Origin: Lenzites betulinus
Taxonomy: Eukaryota > Basidiomycota > Agaricomycetes > Polyporales > Polyporaceae
Length of the DNA: 64,000 nt
Reading direction: 5' to 3'
Assembly: GCA_022264855.1 (NCBI GenBank)
Contig: JABYQU010000010.1
Location: 1-64,000 of the forward strand
Shown: in pieces, positions 10,006 through 18,882 of the stretch
Numbering within the stretch: the stretch's first letter is position 1
Layout: each line of letters opens with the position of its first letter
Notes under the pieces: model-generated
Database searches by the model: none
The model's input: only the letters and a program-made list of their open reading frames with translations
What the model was told of the DNA's origin: nothing
Program-made: the position numbers and the translations under genes

Positions 10006-11275
10006 ATGCCTACCCTTCCACCTGTCCCTCGCTCTGCCACAGAGTGGAGCGATGTGTTCCGTGCTGGTGAAGTCGTGCAGGGCCTGTTGTGTAAGTGTTC
10101 ATCCCGCCCGTGTGCTGGTGTATTTTCTAAGTTGAATTATTAGGCCGTCGCCCAGAACCTGGTGAAAGCTTCTACATCAAATGTCGCGATTAGTATGGCT
10201 CTGCCTGTCATTTGTGCACAGACGCTAACAGTTTGCTTGCAGTGTCTCCATTTACCCTGACGGGTCGGGACGTGACGATGCAATCAAGTTCGACCGCAAG
10301 ATGTATGCACGCATTGCTGCATTGTGCAAGCATCCTGAACTGGGTTCGGTAAGTACATATACAACATGTAATATGCTATCTCTCACATTACACTTCACAT
10401 AGCTTGTCAAGCTCCACTGGTACTTCTCCTATGGGGAGCTTACCCCTGATGAGATGGTCAACCAAGTCGGGCGGGACTTTATCGTGTCCCAGGGGGAGAA
10501 CGAGCTTGTATCGCTGTCCCACGACACATACACATTTGCCGAACGCATCCATTCGCTCGAGCGGGTCATCAATATGACCCCCACTGCCATCTCCTTCCCA
10601 GTGATCGATGCGGCCACCCTTTTTGCCAGGGGTGACAAGACTCTCATACGCAGCTTCAACATGAACAACCCCACCCTTGAGCGCTATGAGCTGCCACTCG
10701 TGAGTTCTTTCCCCCCGTATTTGCTCAAATCTATTTCTAATATGTATTGACTTTAGAGCTGTGTGTTCAGCATGTGCACCGAAACCTGTGATGGCCAGTA
10801 TAGCCTACCGGCCATGGGAGCTGAGGGTGACATACTTCGGTGGTGCTTTCGGTGCAACAAGTGGCTCCATACCACCTGCTGCGAGCGCTCCAATGCTGTC
10901 GAGGTCTCCCTCCCCCTCCCTCGCGATACCCGTCCTCTTCAGCCCCAAACAGTCGAGGAGGCCGTTCAAATGCGATGCGGAAACCGTGTCCAATATGGGC
11001 CATTCGACTGGTTGCTTTGGCAGCAGCTTAGCACACTTCCCATCCAGCGTGGGATGCCAGGCCTCAACTACGTGCTCTCATTCGAGCTCATTGTCAGCAA
11101 GATTCGCGAAGAAGATGCTCAGAACGGCTGCCCCAATGACGTTCAAGAGTACCTTCTGGAGAATATTGGTGTGGCAAAGGATATTGGGCTGATGCCGCAG
11201 GAGGCATTGGCTATGTTGCAGGGTTGGAAACCGGAGGACATTTATGAATGCCCTATTTGTGGAAATGATATATAA
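10006..11275 (+). CDS. BAH-domain and PHD-like zinc-finger protein
   Basis: Five exons close in phase: 10006-10090, 10144-10192, 10243-10348, 10403-10699, 10757-11275, giving 351 residues. All introns are GT-AG, about 50-57 nt. Residues about 25-165 resemble a BAH module, a chromatin-binding fold: LVKLHWYFSYGELTPDEMV and ENELVSLSHDTYTFAERIHS fit the strand pattern around the WYF and the later hydroxyl-rich loop. From about 180 a cysteine/histidine cluster follows: C-V-F-S-M-C, C-D, then W-C-F-R-C-N-K-W-L-H-T-T-C-C, which is PHD-like. A last C-x2-C (YECPICGNDI) ends the protein. A nuclear chromatin-reader role is likely by family but not proven. The gene is intact yet sits between two palindrome arrays, and proteins of this design are multi-copy in some Agaricomycetes, so a mobile-element link is possible. 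Confidence 0.75.
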
Positions 11276-11398
11276 TAGTTTAACTTGGGTTGTATACAAT
11301 TTATAGAAATCTCTGATAGAGCATAACTGAGACATAGGCTGCTTACATATAACTTAACACTGACACCCGCTCAGAGCACAGTACAAATACATGACCAG

Positions 11399-11870
11399 GG
11401 GGTGCTTCCGGGAAGCACCCCTGCACACGCACCTGCTCAGAGCATTAGGCAGTTTTGTATGGTGTGTACACGTGCACAGGGGGTGTTTCCGGGAAGCACC
11501 CCTGCACACACACCTGCTCAGAGCATTATGCCGGTGTGTGAGCACGGGGTGTTTCCGGGAGACATGCTCTGTATACACACCTGCTCCGAGTGCTACGTAC
11601 AGTGTGTACACGTGCACAGGGGGTGTTTCCGGGAAGCACCCCTGCACACACACCTGCTCAGAGCATTATGCCGGTGTGTGAGCACGGGGTGTTTCCGGGA
11701 GACATGCTCCATATACACACCTGCTCCGAGTGCCACGTACGGTGTGTACACGTGCACAGGGGGTGTTTCCAGGAGACATGCTCTATACACGCACCTGCTC
11801 CAAGTACACACACGGTGCGTATGAAGCTATGTACTACATACTAGCAGAGCCTCCGGGAGACACCCCTTGT
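11399..11870. repeat. Palindrome ladder 2: dimeric array, 140-bp period
   Basis: Cores of the type GGGGTGTTTCCGGGA occur at 11399, 11479, 11546, 11619, 11686, 11759 and, in reverse-looking form, 11849. Two core versions alternate. Version A continues AGCACCCC and is a near-perfect palindrome; version B continues GACATGCTC. Spacing alternates 67 and 73 bp, so the true unit is a 140-bp dimer (11479, 11619, 11759 and 11546, 11686). Linkers are GTGCACGTGTACAC-like and ACACACCTGCTC-like. Version B and the last copy (CTCCGGGAGACACC) share the CCGGGAGACA core with ladder 1, so the two arrays are probably related. Confidence 0.9.
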
Positions 11871-11944
11871 CATATGATACGCAAATATTATCTGCTATAC
11901 CTAACTTGTAGCGAAATATATTTTATGACTGATGTCCCAATAAG

Positions 11945-12045
11945 GCAAGTGCTAACCCTAACAGTGCGCACCGTGGGGTTAGGTTTGGCCCATAATCTGA
12001 CCCCTGTGACCCCTGGCATGTCCTCATAACCCTAACCCTAAGTGG
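11945..12045. repeat. Short interstitial telomere-like motifs
   Basis: CTAACCCTAACAG near 11950, TTAGG near 11977 and TAACCCTAACCCTAAG near 12029 match the TTAGGG-type telomere unit used by basidiomycetes, in both orientations. Only two or three units are present at each site, so this is a short interstitial tract and not a chromosome end. Confidence 0.45.
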
Positions 12046-12234
12046 CACAGCCCGATTGGTGACCGCAGTGCCAGTACTTCACTTTCAAGAGCACACGAGG
12101 CGAGTGCTGCCTCGAAGACGCGTAGGACCGTCTACACATAGTACAGTCGGTGGGCGATGTACAGGACCGAACGCAGACGGCACTCACAGTGAGGGGATGC
12201 GTGCGCAAATGGCGTGGAGTGTGAACCGGCCACC

Positions 12235-12260
12235 CGAGGCCGCGCACCTGCGCGGCCTCG
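12235..12260. repeat. CACCTG-centred palindrome, single copy
   Basis: CGAGGCCGCGCAC meets CTGCGCGGCCTCG, a 26-bp near-perfect palindrome, preceded by GTGTGAACCGGCCACC. The same leader-plus-palindrome organisation returns at 12626-12655 (degenerate), 13437-13466, 13492-13521 and 17648-17677. Confidence 0.75.
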
Positions 12261-12625
12261 TCGACGATCCACGGCGGCGCGCAGGGGAGTGAGCGGGGAG
12301 TGGTGGCGGGGACGAGCTCGCGGCCGGAAGCGCTTGACGGGGGCTTTCGCAGGCGTGCCTGTGCTGGCTGGAGTCTATGTTTGCGAGGAGCACGACGAGT
12401 GTGCGGGGGGAGCGCGGGTGGGTACGAAAGAAGGAGAGCAGCGCGGGGCAGGAGCACGGCGGGGCAGAGCGCGTGAACCGGTGTGCGCAGCGAGAGAGCG
12501 GGCGCGGTGGGTCGACGAGAGTGGGCGGGGGACCGAGAGAGAGAGGCGGCGAGGCGAGGGCGAAGGCAGAAGGGCGCGGGGCGCGATCGAGCGTGTCTCG
12601 GCCACTTGCCTGCGTGTGAAGCATC

Positions 12626-12655
12626 CACCCGAGGCCGCGGCAGCTGCGCGCGGGC
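12626..12655. repeat. CACCTG-type palindrome, degenerate copy
   Basis: CACCCGAGGCCGCGGCAGCT followed by GCGCGCGGG, with the leader CACTTGCCTGCGTGTGAAGC just before it. The centre is CAGCTG here, not CACCTG. It belongs to the same family as the copy at 12235. Confidence 0.6.
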
Positions 12656-12886
12656 GTGCCCATTGGTCGCGTCCGCGAAGGGGTCCGCTCGAAGGTGGGC
12701 AAGGTGCGGGGCTGAAAGGGACTTGGGGAGGGTGGGGCGCGCGTTCTCCTGTCCGTCGGCGTTGGCGTCATTTGAGAGAAGAGCGGGGAGGGGTGTGCGC
12801 GCGTCGTCGCGATCGGGGACGAGCCGGGCTGCTCGGCATGCTGCAGGAGATCAGCGGGGGGACTAGGACAGGATATGGCAACGCAC

Positions 12887-13230
12887 CCATTGCGCAAGCT
12901 CCTCGCGGGCCTCAGGCGTGTCCCAGGAGAGCCCGTCGAGGTCCGCAAACTCGGCGACCGATTCCGGAAGGAGGCACATCTCCTCCTGTGCAACGAGCAT
13001 GTGAGCGTACGGCAGCGTGAACGAGAGTGAGCGCGTACAGCTGTGATGCGGAGAGCGTCGCGCTCCTCGGCCTCGAGCTCCGCCTTGGTGACGGCTTGGC
13101 GGATGAGGCACTGCTGGGCCTTGTCGCTGAGGGCTTGCACAAGCGGGGGCGGGCGCGTGGGGCTGGTGCGGACGGCGACGGGGCGGGAGGCGAGGGCGAT
13201 GGCAAGCGGGATGGGGAGCGAGTCGGCCAT
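12887..13230 (-). CDS. Two-exon coding fragment, unrecognised
   Basis: Exon 1 (13039-13230) starts with ATG and encodes 64 residues, including QALSDKAQQCLIRQAVTKAE and LEAEERDALRITA. It ends exactly on a codon at a GTACGC donor. Exon 2 (12887-12985) starts after a TTGCACAG acceptor and encodes 33 residues, EEMCLLPESVAEFADLDGLS and then WDTPEAREELAQW, ending before GTGCGT. Phases agree and the composition is clearly that of a protein. A downstream exon that closes the frame could not be placed. The fragment lies between copies of the CACCTG palindrome and may be part of a longer, broken minus-strand gene that includes the stretch at 13570-14340. No family is recognised. Confidence 0.4.
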
Positions 13231-13436
13231 GGCGAGCAAGCACAGGCCAGCAGTAGTGTGTGTGGAGGAGTGTAACAGCAGCGAGCGTGGAGGCAGCGAG
13301 CGTGGAGGTGGTGGTAGCAGCGAGAGTGAGAGAGCGCGCGGTCAGCCACAGTGCGACGCGTGACGACGCGTGTCTGACCTGTGTGACGGACACGTTGAGT
13401 CCGGGCGCGCGTCTACACGCGTCTCTCTCCCTCGCA

Positions 13437-13521
13437 CCCGCGGCCGCGCACCTGCGCGGCCGCGGGCACTCGTCTGAGTGTTAAACAGCCACCCGCGGCC
13501 GCGCACCTGCGCGACCGCGGC
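13437..13521. repeat. CACCTG-type palindromes, two copies 55 bp apart
   Basis: Copies at 13437-13466 and 13492-13521. Each is about 30 bp, left half CCCGCGGCCGCGCAC and right half CTGCGCGGCCGCGGG (one mismatch in the second copy). The linker GCACTCGTCTGAGTGTTAAAC resembles the leaders of the copies at 12 kb and 17.6 kb. Confidence 0.85.
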
Positions 13522-13569
13522 CACTCGCTGACAAGGGCGTGCTCACTGTTCTGATCTTTGGCAGCTCCT

Positions 13570-14340
13570 GCACGCCCTGAACTTTGACTCCTGCGCTGAC
13601 AGCGGGCGAGCAATCGGGGTTGTGCCGCCGGAGGGGGACGGGGACAGCACACCCGGCGTACTGACCGCAGTCGCGGACCCGCACGCGGGCGTCGAGGCGC
13701 TCCCGCCGGTCATCGTCGAGTCGAGCGAGGTCGAGCGCGGGGTGTTCGCGCGTTCCGGGAACATCTTCGGGATGCTGAATCCGGGCGATGGCGGCTTGGA
13801 CGCCTGCGGGGTCTTCGTCACCGCGGCTGGCGTGGGTGTCACGGGGGTCTCTATAGAGACGGCTGCGCGCGGGAGGGCTGCTCGATGAGCGCGGCGCCGT
13901 CCTGCGCGAAGCCTTGCGAGGGCGGAATGTACAGACTTGCGAGGTGGCTGCCGGGAGCCGGGCCGTCCTCGTCCTTGTCTTCGCTGTTCGTCTCGCCCTC
14001 GTCGGAGCTCAGGCCGTTGTCTTGGTACAAGTGCGGACTCTCCTGGTTGGAGCGGATGGTGCCGATGCGCTCCGTCTGCGTGCATGGTCAGCACGGGCGT
14101 CGCATGAAGCAACGAGGGGGAGCACGGGGAGCATGCAGACGGTAATGAACGACATATGAAGGAGGACGCACCGGGGCAGCGGACACGAGGCTGGGCCGAG
14201 TGCGCTTGACAAGCTCTGCGAAGATTTCGCCAAAGTCCATGAGGGAGGTCGTGTTAGGGGGCTGGACGAGGCTGAGCTTGAGCTGGATGCTGCACGTCGC
14301 AGGGGTGGAGTTGCGTGTGGACTGGAGGCTGCGCGAGACC
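13570..14340 (-). pseudogene. Ser/Pro-rich coding-like stretch in several frames
   Basis: Three minus-strand blocks look like exons of one protein. Block a (about 14190-14330) has IQLKLSLVQPPNTTSLMDFG and EIFAELVKRTRPSL. Block b (about 13860-14080) has SPHLYQDNGLSSDEGETNSE and SLYIPPSQGFAQDGAALIEQ. Block c (about 13570-13860) has TPQASKPPSPGFSIPKMFPE and PRSTSLDSTMTGGSAS. They lie in different frames and I could not join all of them with matching splice phases, so the gene is listed as broken or unresolved. The acidic and Ser/Pro-rich composition suggests a disordered signalling or trafficking protein, without more. Confidence 0.3.
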
Positions 14341-14344
14341 ATCC

Positions 14345-16589
14345 CTTGTGGCCGGAGACGCGGGCGAGGAGGCGCTTGAGGGCGCGGCCGATCTTGAGGG
14401 CTTTCTTCTTCAAAACAGGGCCCATGGCGGGCAGCAGGCGGTTGGGAGCGGGGCAAGGAGTGGCGTGCGAGTCGCTGTTGCGGCGATGTGGATCTTGGCG
14501 GGGTGCGGCGAATGGGGCTGCGCGGATGAGCGGGCGCGGGTCTGCGCATGCATGCCGTGACGCGCGGAGAGGATGAGTACTTGAGCAGGAGGGGAGACGC
14601 GTGCGCGACGCACTCACCTTCTCACGTCCACGGCCGCGGAGCAGGCCCGCGATGCGGTACGTGCATGGCCATAGTCACCGTTCCCACTGACGTCGCACAC
14701 GCAGACAGCGGCGACCGAGTCCATTGACTCCGGGAGGGTGGCGCGAGCGCGCGGAGGGCCCGCGAGCTCGTCTTGGGTGAGTCCCTTGACGGCGGTCTTC
14801 GTCTCGCATCCAGGACGTAGGCGCAAGACGACGAGAGTCGAGGGGGACTCGGACCTGTCATGCATGGATGAGTCCACGAGTCGCCTACCTCCATCTCAAT
14901 GACTTACCGTTGCACCACAGCACACGGCATCTGCGGGATGCATCAGTGAGGCTCCTTGCGCGGGCTGCGCTGCTGCAACACGGTACCACCGCACGTCCAA
15001 ACCCGTCGATGACCCGCGAGCATGAGCGTGCCGCGCTGCCGTGACGCAGTACGGTCACGGTCCCCGGCCGTCGATCGCAGCAGCAGGAGGGCGGGCGGCG
15101 TGCGACTTGCATGGAGGACAACAGCAGGCGGTGTGCTGCGCGTCCGGGCGCCACGGATTCGGCCTCGTAGCTACACATGTACATGTACATCACAGACCGT
15201 CGGAGCCATGACGGGGAGGCGGTCTTGTGGCTGCCAGACGGGATTGCGCCGCAGGCCACTGGGCGTCGGGCGCCGCATGTGTATGTGTTTGCGGTACCAA
15301 GAGCTGTGTGCCGCGTCCGTGGGCTTGCGCGGGCGTTCATGACGGCCCCGTACGCTGTCGCTGGCGCGTTTCGACCGGGATTTGCTTGCCTGGTGCTGCA
15401 CATGCATGAGAGCGTGCGTGCCGAGGTGCAGCGCAACGGTACGCAAGGTGCGATCGCGAGGTGCGATTCTGGGTGGACTGTTGCACCGGGGGCGCCCGGG
15501 CGCCGACGCAGGTGTTCTAGGGGTCGTACGACTGGCGGGGTGCATGGGAGCGTGTGTGCGTGCGAGGTGGCGGGACGCCGGGCTGCCAGGTCGGGATGGG
15601 CGGGTGTTCGCGCACCGCCGCGGAATGGCGTAAAATGGGCACCTTTCTGTCTGTACGGATCGATCCGGAGGTCAGTATGCGTATGTAGGTGCCGTATGCA
15701 AGTGTACATACGGAGTGGCGAGGTGGGCGGACGCGAACTTGGAGCGCGATTCGCGATTTTCGGGGAATATTACTGGAAATTGTCATTTTTGTACCATCTG
15801 CTCCGCTCGGGCTATAGGTTGGCGTGCACAAGCGGACGGTGCCGTGGATTATACGTATGAAACAGCAGAGCGTGGGGGCGCGAAGTGCGAGTGCGAGCTG
15901 CGGGTTTGTGTGCATATCACTGAAAATGCGGCCAAATGTCGCAATTCCCTTCGGCCTGAACCTTGGCGGACGTGTGCGGTGCGTGTCGGCGAGCGTCATG
16001 GCGAGGCTGCTTACTGGGCGTGGGGCTTGGCAGCGAGGCGAACATGCCGTCGGGCTTGCTGTACACCCAACGTCAGTCGGCGGGGCGGCGGGAGGTCGGG
16101 GCACGGACGTACGCGGGGCCGTACGCGTGATGTACGGCGACGACGCGCGAGGCGGGCGCACTGCACGAGCGGCGTGTCCCGCGGCGGGATGTCGGCGATG
16201 ATGGTTGCTCGCGGCGCTGTGGGAGGATGTTTGTTTGCCTGCACTCATTCCGGGTGGCTGTCATATGCGCCGCCGAGGGCTCTCTGTCGGCGGAGGCGAC
16301 TCGCAGTTGGAGTAAAGTGAGTGGGTGAGTGAGCAAGCGAGTGAGCGAGCGCTCGACCAAGCGCTGGCGCATGGCCCAAAGTGTGAGCTCGGATAGCACC
16401 TGGAAAGAGGAATACAGACCAAGGGCGATTGGCCCGCGCAGGCACAAGTGTGCATGCACGCGGTGGGCGTTGGGAGAAGGGCGCAGGCGTCGCTCGTGGC
16501 GCGTGGGACTCGAGCGAAGGTGAGGGCGGGCGGCAGTCGTGGGCATATAAGCGCGTATACTACGATGTATTTATTGGCATTCCAAGTGC
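14345..16589. other. 2.2 kb without a supported gene
   Basis: Several frames are open by GC-richness. A minus-strand block near 14690-14880 (LRPGCETKTAVKGLTQDELA) is somewhat protein-like. Around 16318-16352 there is a GAGTGAGTG/GAGCGAGC microsatellite, and CpG-rich low-complexity DNA runs through the rest. Nothing else can be named. Confidence 0.3.
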
Positions 16590-16769
16590 TTGAGGCGGGA
16601 GGGCGCTCTCCGCGCACAGTGGGAAGCAGCACTCGAGCTCGTGCAGAGAGGCGACCGAGGGCGGCTGGCGCACGGGGCGGAAGTGCATGCACGGACGGGC
16701 GACGGTGAGCGCGAAGCGCAAGGGTGGGACGACGAGGACGAGGGCGCGGGGAGCGGCGGGGCGGTGTCA

Positions 16770-17109
16770 GAGATCAAGAAGGAGTGCGTGAAGGAAGAGA
16801 AGGGCGGCGAGGACATCGAGCTAGACGCGGACACGGACGAGGACAACGAGTCTGAGGGCGTGCAGATCAAGATGAATCAGGCGGTCACGCTCACGTTCTC
16901 GCTCAAGTACCTCGTCAACTTCTCGAAGAGCTCCGCGCTGTCGAAGAAGGTGCAGCTCATGATGAGCAACGACGTGCCCTTGCTGGTGAGCCGCATGCCT
17001 TTTGCTATGTATGTGCGTGTGAGAACTGACACGCGCTGTGCAGGTCTTGTATGGATTCAACCAGGGCCACATCCGATACTACCTTGCGCCCAAGATCGGT
17101 GAGTATTGA
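16770..17109 (+). pseudogene. PCNA C-terminal fragment (sliding clamp), truncated
   Basis: The last third of a proliferating cell nuclear antigen gene is clear: [34 protein letters not shown], then after an intron (16986-17043, GTGAGC to GCAG) [33 protein letters not shown] and YYLAPKIG are hallmark PCNA C-terminal segments that form the second domain and the conserved tail. The first two thirds, with the centre loop and interdomain connector, are absent: upstream of about 16770 the same frame reads through unrelated Arg/Gly/Glu-rich sequence. Functional PCNA needs both domains for trimer formation, so this copy should be non-functional. The functional gene must be elsewhere. The stop follows GEY at 17107-17109 where an intron donor or GDE-type ending would be expected. 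Confidence 0.8.
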
Positions 17110-17310
17110 GGCATTCGAGAGGAAGACCTCAGGCTCGACGAGGATCTAGTAGTTAGATTCCGTGACGTTCAGCTCGATGTCCTCGGAGACCTTCACGTCG
17201 ACGCGCTGGATCTCGATGAAGCCGTGTTGCGGATGTACGCGTGTCCGGGGAGGAGGGAGAAGGTCGAGATGTCGAGGTCCTCGAGGATGAACTCCATACT
17301 GCGGGCTCGA
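17110..17310 (-). pseudogene. 3' fragment of an unrecognised gene, convergent with the PCNA fragment
   Basis: The minus strand contains protein-like stretches in two frames: ILEDLDISTFSLLPGHAYIR and then FIEIQRVDVKVSEDIELNVT, ending at a TAG near 17146. A frame change separates them. The hydrophilic beta-like pattern suggests a genuine C-terminus. Since its end meets the PCNA fragment tail-to-tail with only about 35 bases between, both may have been copied together from one locus. Confidence 0.3.
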
Positions 17311-17677
17311 GGCCGCGCACGTGCGCGGCCCACTTAATTGCATTTTGAACACGCACTTGAGCCCTGTGGGCCCGCGGCTGCGCAGGTGCGCGGCCGCGGG
17401 TCACGTATGGATATATCGCAGATGGCCCGCGGCCGCGCACCTGCGCAGCCGCGGGTCACATATGGCTATATATTGCGGATGGCCCGCGGCCGCGCACCTG
17501 CGCAGCCGCGGGTCGTGGATGGCTATATTGCGGATGGCCCGCGGCCGCGCACCTGCGCAGCCGCGGGCACTCGCTTGCATGTTAAATGCCTGCCTGAGCC
17601 CACACAGGTCCGTGGCCGTGGCCACTCGCTGGTGTGTTACATGCCCACCCGAGCCCGTGCACCTGCGCGGTCTCGGG
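17311..17677. repeat. CACCTG-type palindrome cluster, about 55-bp spacing
   Basis: GGCCGCGCACGTGCGCGGCC at 17311-17330 is a perfect 20-bp palindrome. Then come 30-bp near-palindromes with halves CCCGCGGCCGCGCAC and CTGCGCAGCCGCGGG: at 17370-17400 in reverse orientation, then at about 17425, 17482 and 17537 in the forward orientation, 55-57 bp apart. The linkers repeat too (GTCACGTATGGATATATCGC, GTCACATATGGCTATATATT, GTCGTGGATGGCTATATT). Two degenerate copies follow at about 17597 and 17648-17677. The first copy is an exact reverse complement of the next three, so one unit is inverted. Confidence 0.9.
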
Positions 17678-18838
17678 AACACCTAAAGTATATTCCACCA
17701 TTCTACTCCGCCTCTGCACCCTTACCCATTTACACCTACCTATACAGGCCGTCCCAAAATGTTTGTTTGGTAACTCACTAGGGCAAAGCTGCACACTAGG
17801 CCTAACCCGTGCCCATTTTACTTATCTGCATGTATCATCTATAGGTTTTTCGTAGGACCTTCTATAGTTATTATCTAGCAATATGATTATCTATGTGTTC
17901 CAATGCCCTGCTGTCTACTATAGTAAGCTGAGGCAGCAGATGACGTAGCGACTAATCACCTTGCGGGCTGCACTCCTCCTTGGGCAATAAGATACTTATG
18001 AATTTCTCACCTTTGGATTTATAGGGAGTGGGCACTGAGGGTGCTGTGCTCCTAGTAAACAGCGCAGCTTGCAGGCAGGCATCTGAGACATCACCATCAC
18101 AAAGTGGCTGAACCATCAAAAAGTGGCTGCCCATCACGGTTTTGCCGCCCGCCCATCAGCGCTTAACCTAGCCCCCCCGCGCTTAGGCTCTCCCTAACCC
18201 TCACCCACTCGACTTTTGCCCCTGTGTATTTCAGAGACATCAGTGGGTACAATAGTGAAGAAACACGAAGGGAAACGAGTGAAAACTGGTGAAGATATTG
18301 CAGGATGTCCTCCTGCCCATTGGCAGGACAACATCTCAGCGAGTTCTCGTTCGATTTGTGTCGCGCTAGGCTCGTTCGAAAGCGACGGATAATTGCTTTC
18401 AAACGAGCCCAGCGCGACCGCGGTGCGACGCAAACTGGTCCTGCGGTAGGCCAATTTGTCCAGGAAGCGCCCAATCTGCGCGTTTTTTTCGAATTTATTT
18501 GTAGCTCACCGTATGCCTTCGGTAGGGGCGCGTTTTGATCGCATTTGAAAACGCTACCTAATGCAAAAAAAACGAAGCAAAACGGGTGAGAAATGAGCAA
18601 GATAGAGCAAGGGAGGGGGGGCATACCCAGGGTCCCATTAGCCGAGGAGGAGGAGGCCGGAAATGGCCAAAAAAGCGCCCTAGAGATTAGATAGATACAC
18701 AGATATGATCAAAAAAGCGCTGAGGAGATAAGAGATACTAGTACATACCATTTTTGGAAGGAGTGATAAAAAGCGCCTGTTATCAAAGCTGATAACAGGC
18801 CCTGCTGGCCTTGCCGGGGCCTCCTGCCTAATTAAGAC
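17678..18838. other. Gene-free stretch with hairpins upstream of transposase copy 1
   Basis: No gene is supported. An imperfect 22-bp inverted repeat lies at 18362-18415: left arm CGCGCTAGGCTCGTTCGAAA, right arm TTTCAAACGAGCCCAGCGCG. Another hairpin with 11-bp arms, GCCTGTTATCA and TGATAACAGGC, lies at 18775-18800. CACTAGG motifs at 17777 and 17796 could mark a CACTA-type terminus but no partner was found. Confidence 0.4.
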
Positions 18839-18882
18839 ATGTTAATTGAATCTCAGACGGGCGCTTTTTGGGCGCTTAAATA
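18668..18882. repeat. AAAAAGCGC motif cluster before transposase copy 1
   Basis: AAAAAAGCGC occurs at about 18670 and 18712, AAAAAGCGC at 18768, and in reverse, GGCGCTTTTTGGGCGCTT, at about 18863. Related A-tract/GCG motifs occur at 18478-18575. Repeated short motifs in both orientations just outside a transposase gene are typical of subterminal transposase-binding sites in CACTA-like elements; the role here is inferred. Confidence 0.5.

Noticed and set aside
8637..11870. CRISPR-like look of the regularly spaced palindromes
   Set aside because: The DNA is eukaryotic, the sequences between the palindromes are themselves repeated and not unique spacers, the spacing is about 70-100 bp, and no cas gene is present.
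11945..12045. Chromosome end or telomere fusion
   Set aside because: Only two or three TTAGGG-type units are present at each site, and normal genes continue on both sides.
12184..13239. One 351-codon minus-strand gene
   Set aside because: Only the first 64 codons look like protein. The following part is Arg/Pro/Ser-rich by base composition and passes through two palindromes. A splice at 13038 gives a far better continuation.
14885..15709. 274-codon minus-strand frame
   Set aside because: Arg/Thr/His-rich with competing frames on the plus strand. No motif, start context or splice support.
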